Shown piece after piece: positions 63,033 through 64,000 of a stretch of DNA of 64,000 nt. The notes under the pieces were generated by a model, which was not told where the DNA came from, did not search any database, and saw only the letters and a list, made by a program, of their open reading frames with translations. The stretch comes from Rubrivivax sp. Its GTDB lineage: Bacteria; Pseudomonadota; Gammaproteobacteria; Burkholderiales; Burkholderiaceae_C. The position numbers were made by a program, and so were the translations under genes. Each line of letters opens with the position of its first letter. The first letter of the stretch is position 1. The stretch covers positions 1 to 64,000 of the forward strand of contig JAURZM010000016.1 in NCBI GenBank assembly GCA_030653385.1. The letters run 5' to 3'.

Positions 63033-63088
63033 GGCGGCGCTCCCGTCATCGGCTGGGTCAGTCACTGGCGTGGGCAGTGTAGCCGTGC

Positions 63089-63706
63089 TCACGCGGCACG
63101 CAGCCACAGCTGGGCGTGCACCGCACCGGCTTTCAGGCTGCGGTGCAGCGTGCAGCCGGCGGGTGCTTCGACCAACGGCTGGCCTGATTCGACGTAGAGA
63201 AAACCGCCCGGCACCACCAGCCTTGCTGCAGCCGCTGCTGCAGCCGGTGCCTTGCCACTGTCGAAGGGCGGATCCAGCAGCACCAGTTCGAAGCGGTCGG
63301 CCTGTGCACGCGAAATCCAGGACATGGCGTCGGCCCGCAGCGGTGTCACCGCCGTGGCATCCAGCCGCTGCTTCACGGCCAGCAGGCCCGACACCAGCAC
63401 CGGGTCTTGTTCGATCAGCAGCACTTCTGCCGCGCCCCGAGACGCAGCTTCGAAGCCCAGTGCACCGGTGCCGGCAAAGGCGTCAAGCACACGCCAGCCC
63501 GTCAGGTCCTGACCGAGCCAGTTGAAGAGGGTTTCGCGCACGCGGTCGGGCGTGGGGCGCAGGCCGGGGCGGTCGGGCACGGTGAGCTTGCTGCGTTTCC
63601 ACAGGCCACCGATCAGGCGCACTTCACCCGGGTGATGCGTGGCCGGCTTGATGACCGGGCGGGTGGACTTGGGGTCGCGGCCGTGGGCCTGGGGTTTGGC
63701 TTTCAT
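63089..63706 (-). CDS. rsmD: 16S rRNA (guanine(966)-N(2))-methyltransferase RsmD
   Basis: A 205-residue SAM-dependent methyltransferase that modifies G966 of 16S rRNA. The family start [15 protein letters not shown] and [15 protein letters not shown] are present, the SAM site is [19 protein letters not shown], and the catalytic motif is LLDPPFDSG. The first ~25 residues are a basic extension. coaD follows, as in many proteobacteria. Confidence 0.94.
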   Translation of the reverse strand: MKAKPQAHGRDPKSTRPVIKPATHHPGEVRLIGGLWKRSKLTVPDRPGLRPTPDRVRETLFNWLGQDLTGWRVLDAFAGTGALGFEAASRGAAEVLLIEQDPVLVSGLLAVKQRLDATAVTPLRADAMSWISRAQADRFELVLLDPPFDSGKAPAAAAAAARLVVPGGFLYVESGQPLVEAPAGCTLHRSLKAGAVHAQLWLRAA

Positions 63707-63730
63707 GTCTGCGGCTTCATGTCAGGGCGG

Positions 63731-64000
63731 TCATTGGCGCACCGGGATGCCCTGGCTCGCCATCAGCGCCTTGGCCTGGCCGACGGTGAATTCGCCGTAA
63801 TGGAAGATGCTGGCCGCCAGCACCGCATCGGCGCCTCCCACACGGATGCCTTCGGCCAGGTGCTGCAGTGCGCCCACGCCGCCGCTGGCGATCACCGGCA
63901 CCGGCACGGCATCGCTGACCGCGCGGGTCAATTCCAGGTCGAAGCCGATCTTGGTGCCGTCGCGGTCCATGCTGGTCAGCAGGATCTCGCCGGCGCCGTG
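63731..64000 (-). CDS. hisF: Imidazole glycerol phosphate synthase subunit HisF, C-terminal end (partial)
   Basis: The last ~89 codons of a gene that continues beyond the window. The visible part reads [20 protein letters not shown], followed by [18 protein letters not shown] and [17 protein letters not shown], the phosphate-binding end of the TIM barrel. The catalytic Asp in SMDRDGTK is present. HisF joins PRFAR with ammonia from HisH in histidine synthesis. Confidence 0.95.
   Translation of the reverse strand, partial: HGAGEILLTSMDRDGTKIGFDLELTRAVSDAVPVPVIASGGVGALQHLAEGIRVGGADAVLAASIFHYGEFTVGQAKALMASQGIPVRQ

Overview
The window is high-GC DNA with short intergenic gaps and genes that often overlap by 4 nt. 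The order hrcA / nadK-recN-rapZ, lolB-ispE-tRNA-Gln-prs-rplY-pth, and the style of the fatty-acid and TAXI-TRAP genes point to a betaproteobacterium of the order Burkholderiales (Comamonadaceae/Sphaerotilaceae-like). This placement rests on gene order and protein family resemblance, not on a database search.

Layout. (1) 1-5.2 kb, plus strand: the end of an acyl-CoA thioesterase, a class III aminotransferase, and a TAXI-type TRAP transporter (binding protein, a hairpin, then a fused permease). (2) 5.3-14.4 kb, minus strand: a fatty-acid/acyl-CoA degradation operon. A TetR regulator with a palindromic operator candidate just upstream leads an acyl-CoA dehydrogenase, a DUF2147 protein, a FadN-like 3-hydroxyacyl-CoA dehydrogenase/enoyl-CoA hydratase, a thiolase, an enoyl-CoA hydratase, an SGNH hydrolase and an SDR oxidoreductase. 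(3) 14.6-18.6 kb, plus strand: an HNH nuclease, a GspG-like orphan pseudopilin and a membrane GGDEF-EAL protein.

(4) 18.7-45.9 kb, minus strand: 17 consecutive signalling genes that look like one operon of about 27 kb. Nearly every junction overlaps or is very short, and seven use ATGA stop/start overlaps. In transcription order they encode: LOV-(degenerate GGDEF)-EAL-REC-PAS; HDOD; GAF histidine kinase; receiver with a degenerate HD-GYP domain; receiver; a CarH-like B12-binding protein; diguanylate cyclase; a KaiB-like small protein; PAS histidine kinase; REC-PAS-HisKA_3 kinase; LuxR-type regulator; Cache-PAS protein without an output domain; a core-MetE-like protein; PAS-HisKA_2 kinase; hybrid kinase; a 1875-residue CHASE/multi-PAS hybrid kinase with Hpt; and a REC-GGDEF cyclase. 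A blue-light LOV sensor, a B12 domain with the photoreceptor W-x9-EH motif and a KaiB-like/SasA-like pair in one phosphorelay and c-di-GMP locus is the most unusual thing here. The locus lies between tRNA-Ile(CAU) plus an IS3 relic on one side and a tRNA-3'-end-like sequence on the other, so it may be an old island.

(5) 46.6-64 kb: housekeeping genes. hrcA (minus) diverges from nadK-recN-rapZ-LON-like gene (plus). mutY, a dynamin-like GTPase and mutM follow on the minus strand. Then come a TPR protein, lolB, ispE, tRNA-Gln, prs, rplY, pth and a DUF4124 protein (plus), and a ferredoxin, coaD, rsmD and the end of hisF (minus).
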